A stretch of 64,000 bases of DNA from Cunninghamia lanceolata (lineage: Eukaryota; Streptophyta; Pinopsida; Cupressales; Cupressaceae), in assembly GCA_027924645.1 (NCBI GenBank), contig BSBN01000445.1, positions 8,787,001 through 8,851,000 of the forward strand. Direction: 5' to 3'. Positions 60,601-64,000 of the stretch are shown piece by piece. Position 1 is the first letter of the stretch, and each line of letters begins with the position of its first letter. The notes under the pieces were generated by a model that saw only the letters and a list, made by a program, of their open reading frames with translations, was not told the origin of the DNA and searched no databases. Both the position numbers and the translations under genes were made by a program.

Positions 60601-62675
60601 TAAGGCAGGTATCACATATATCCCCCTGAAATCCAGTTTTAGCTATTCATGCTGATCATTCACAGGTGTATGTCTACCGACTCCAAGCCCTGGATAGGCA
60701 CCAATCTAGCTCTGTGTTGAGGTTATACACCATGTCCAACTTTGCATCCAAAATTCAAACTAAACCATTTCATACTTCCACCTGTTAGTTGTAGGAGTAG
60801 GATTAGGAACCCCCTGCATGCTCTCATACCCAACCAGACATCATGTCCAAGAATGTTGCCAGCCTTGTGATTTATCATACAGATCTTGGTCCATACATGA
60901 GAGTATTCTGCCTGTTGTTGTCAAGTTAGATCTTTCTATCTTTGAGCCAGTCAAGGTTACATCTTGAGTTATAGGGATACCCCCCTTGGTGCGGCAGAAC
61001 CAGAAGTGAAGGGGAGGCAGCTCACGCAACCCCCTGTATTTAGTTGGCTGAATCTGCCTGTGCATTAGAAGTGGCAAACCCTAATGCTGATTCAGAAGAA
61101 AAACCAACAGGGGTGACGGGGAAGATTGTCTTGGCGACAGCAAGACCATCGGAGAGAGTTGGTCTATCGGCCGGGGTGCTTTCGGGCTGGCCGATGGCTT
61201 TAGTCACACCGATGGAGGTGGGAAGCGAAGGTGTCGTCGGTATGACTTTTGAGGTCGGCAGGAGATTTGTGGTGTGTGCCGATGGTAGAATTTTGGCCAA
61301 TGGGCTTTTGGCGAAGGGTCGTGTGTCGAGCGCGGCAAAACACTCGACACCTATTGAGCTCGCGGCCACGCTTTTAAAATGATGGAATGGTCTCTACGGC
61401 ACCAATGTGGGATTAATCTCCCTATATAATTTGAACCTACGATGAAACGCATTTTGGCGGGAAGCTTCTTTTTGAATGCTATGACAGTTTTCAAGTAGGC
61501 CGCGAGTGGTTGAGCCATCAATGGCGACAGTGCAGGGGTATGGGCGATGGGACAAGCGATCAGGCTGCTCGATTATGGATGAGGACTTCCAGATGGCGGC
61601 GCAGGGCTCGATGTCTCCCCTGTCTGTTGCAGTAATAACTTCTGAGCGCCATTCCCTCTGATGGATGTATCTGGCGGATTTTTGACTTCTGGCCATGTAA
61701 TTAATTGCTGAAGGTACACGGTTCTGTATAAAAGGTCTGACTGTGTTACTTTTTAGAGGTTGGATGTTTTTTGGGCCTTCTGCTCTGACTCTGAACATAA
61801 GGTGTTCACATTTTGAAAGGCATTTTTGCTACAGACTCGGTCCTTAGTCTGGTGTACCAGTCTATCTTGTCTTGTAAATGATAATTTTCTCTATGATGAC
61901 TTTCTATGCAGATTGATTTTAAATGAAAAACACCTAGTGTGTGTATTATTGCTGATTGTCTCCTGTATGTCATTTGTTTTCCTTTCAAACAAGGTTGTCA
62001 AAGGCTTCCAAGTTTTTCAGTATATGCATACTGTGTGTCTGATTTATTGCATCTACTCAAGGAGTGGTTAAATAGGCTTTTGATCAGATACAAAGGAAAG
62101 TAGATTGCATCATAGGATCTGTTAAGTATGATCATAAGTAATACTCTTTCTTGGACATGTTGCTGTTAGGCAGTAGCATTCTTCTCAGGTCCTCTGGATA
62201 TGAATTAGTGTTGTCATGGGGAGACATTTACATTCTTAGATATGACTCTACTGCCCAGATAAGGCACTGGTTTGGGAATTTGTCTGTTCAATGGGTCTAG
62301 GAAAGTCCCATAACTCCAAACACCAATTCAAACCATTTCATCCTTCCACCTGTTAGTTGTAGGATTAGGAGTAGGAAACCCTTGCATGCTTTCATCCCTA
62401 ACCAGACATTATGTCCAAGAATGTTGCCAACCTTGTGATTTGTTACACAAATCTTGGTCTTTAATGAGAGTATTCTGCCTGTTGCTGTCAAGTTATATCC
62501 TTCTGTCATTGAGCTAGTCAAGGTCATACTTTTATCAAATAGGGACACCCCCTTGGTGCGGCAGAACCAGAAGTGAAGGGGAGGAGCTCACGCAACCTTC
62601 TGTATTTAGTTAGCTGAATCTGCCTGTGCATTAGAACTGGCAAACCCTAATGCTGATTCAGAAGAAAAACCAACA
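57654..62675 (+). repeat. Solo LTR (split by a second solo LTR)
   Basis: Its parts are 57654-58388 and 61110-62675, with TGTTGG and CCAACA ends. The duplication AGAAG flanks the whole (57649-57653, 62676-62680). It sits in the last codons of the Gypsy pol. A TATA box TATAAAAGG at about 61728 gives plus orientation. CATCGG/CCGATGG words fill its first third (57800-58390, 61120-61290). Confidence 0.88.
58389..61109 (+). repeat. Solo LTR nested in a solo LTR
   Basis: It runs from TGTTAGTGCC to AAAAACCAACA, with the duplication GGGGT at 58384-58388 and 61110-61114. It is a close inverted copy of 25943-28521 over most of its length. A plus-strand TATATAAA lies near 59804. Six TGACGTCA palindromes occur (59080, 59407, 59490, 59537, 59559, 59683). 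Its last 345 bp are near-identical to the end of the host LTR (62322-62675), as expected of one family. Confidence 0.9.
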
Positions 62676-62680
62676 AGAAG

Positions 62681-63740
62681 TAAGATTTTAGGAACTGACC
62701 GTGTACAAGCAATTCCAGTAATTCACCATTTAGGGCCTAGAGAAAGTAGGAATCTTCTCCATGAGTATTGCTGATTTGATATGGGCCGATCCATAAGGGC
62801 TCAAATTTACCATGCTTGCCCTTATCCTGACTCTTTGCATTCCAAACAAGGACCAAGTCGCTTATCTGAAACTTCCTTTCTACAGCCCTTTTATCAAACA
62901 AATATTTCACCTTCTGTTGTATCTTGATATTTGTCTTTTGTGCTTCTCTTCTAGTTTCATCCAATGCAACCAGTTGATTTATCCCTTCACTCATTGAGTC
63001 CTCAATCTCTTCATCATTTTCTTGCATGAATCTATAAACTGGAAAGAGATTATTCACAGGTAACTTAGCTGGTGCACCAGACACTAGCTAAAAAGGTGAC
63101 CTTCCAATTGCTTTCTCCACTGTTATCCGGTCAGCCCATAGTGCCATCTTTAATTTTGAATCCCATGCCCTCTTGTTCTTGTTTACCATCCTTTTGATGA
63201 TTTTCATAAGGCTCCTGTTACTTGATTCTGCCTGACCATTTCCTTGTGGATGATATGGTGATGCATATGACAAATCAATCCCATAGTTGTTGCAAAAATC
63301 AACAAACTCACCAGATCTGAAGCACATGGCATTGTCTGTGACCACTTTGACTGGCACTCCAAATCTGATGATAATGTGCTAAAAAATGAAATCCATCACC
63401 ACCCTGCTTGTAGCTTTCTTAGTTGGAATGGCTTCAATCCATTTAGTAAAATAGTCAGTAGTGACCAAAATCCAACTATGTCCTCCACTTGATTTTTCTG
63501 AAATTTCCCCTATAAAATCAATTCCCCATTGTTGAAATGGAGCCTCCACAGTTACAGTTCTAAGGGGTAATGGACCTTCATACTTAAGTTTTCCTGAGAA
63601 CCTTTGACAGAGATCACATTTTCTTACCATCCTTTGTGATCTGAGAAAAGGGTTGGCCACCAATAGCCTGCTCTAAGAGTTTTGTGAGCTGTTGTCTTGG
63701 CAGTGTACTATCCACCACATACTCCTTTGTGCATGTCACC
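62681..63740 (-). pseudogene. Gypsy (Tat/Athila-like) integrase
   Basis: The minus strand reads the integrase zinc region (MHKGVCGG, TTAHKTLRAGYWWP, then RKCDLCQ after a frameshift near 63645), the core (WGIDFIGEI, VVTDNAMCF, SPYHPQGNGQAESSNRS with D, D, E residues) and the C-terminal part (FQISDLVLVWN, GPYQI, LNGELLEL). Stops are TAG at 63376, 63085 and about 62734, the last two at positions usually Gln. This integrase style without a chromodomain belongs to the Tat/Athila branch. The gene's last codons lie beyond the solo LTR at 57654-62675. It is non-functional. Confidence 0.9.
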
Positions 63741-64000
63741 TGTACCACCACCGCGTCCGTCATGGAGTTCCAAATTGAAAACATGCCCAGTATTCCTATG
63801 GAGGAGTTGGAAGTCATCCTGACCAAGTTCCTGGAGGCAAAGACTAAAGAGCAAGAAGAAGTTCCAGACAGGCAGGACAGTCCTGTCCAAGAGTCCTAGT
63901 CAGCTGGAACACCCTGGACAACTGGAGGTCATCCTTTCACCTTCTGACGCCTAGGACAGGTGGCACTCTCCGACATGAGGAATCTGACGACCCCACCTAC
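63741..64000. other. Unassigned sequence at the window edge
   Basis: A small plus-strand frame (63762-63899, 45 residues, MEFQIENMPSIPMEELEVIL, acidic) has no recognised domain. Upstream integrase or RNase H coding is not seen here, so a junction probably lies near 63740. Confidence 0.3.

Noticed and set aside
62540..62560. An LTR start and polypurine tract (AAGGGGG before TGTCCC) on the minus strand
   Set aside because: Perfect AGAAG and GGGGT duplications place this inside solo LTRs instead.

Overview
The window looks like nuclear DNA of a seed plant with a large, repeat-choked genome; a gymnosperm such as a conifer is plausible but this is inference. Almost everything is LTR retrotransposon sequence, nested several layers deep, with a few hAT-like DNA transposons. 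Only one piece of ordinary host gene was recognised: a 114-bp exon of a phosphocholine cytidylyltransferase on the minus strand (20816-20929).

Layout. 1-3385: LTR pieces and the 3' end of a minus-strand element. 3386-5816: the pol end of a chromodomain Gypsy element plus its 3' LTR. 5821-14678: a degraded LTR split by a complete Copia element (7338-14027, TSD TCATC). 14679-20815: low-coding host sequence split by a complete non-autonomous LTR element (15317-19404, TSD CAAGG) whose interior is an array of about 21 hairpin units. 20816-23485: the host exon and probable intron. 23486-30416: LTR-like sequence holding a hAT-like foldback element (24378-24872) and a solo LTR (25943-28521). 30425-31558: a second hAT-like element. 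34656-37116: a degenerate minus-strand Gypsy pol. 37117-39232: LTR-like. 39233-43777: a plus-strand element with gag and protease but no reverse transcriptase. 43778-51986: a minus-strand LTR-internal-LTR-internal tandem of another pol-less element. 51987-53081: start of a hAT transposase gene. 53082-63740: 3' LTR and integrase end of a minus-strand Tat/Athila-like Gypsy, broken by three solo LTRs.

How the parts relate. Several elements with little or no pol share, with the chromodomain Gypsy, TGTAATGTCCC-type LTR ends and a small stem-loop just upstream of the polypurine tract. This suggests that pol-less elements are copied in trans by proteins of an autonomous relative. Decay is dominated by in-frame CAG-to-TAG stops, as expected from deamination of methylated CHG sites. 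Perfect target-site duplications allow seven complete or solo LTR insertions and two hAT insertions to be delimited exactly and ordered in time.
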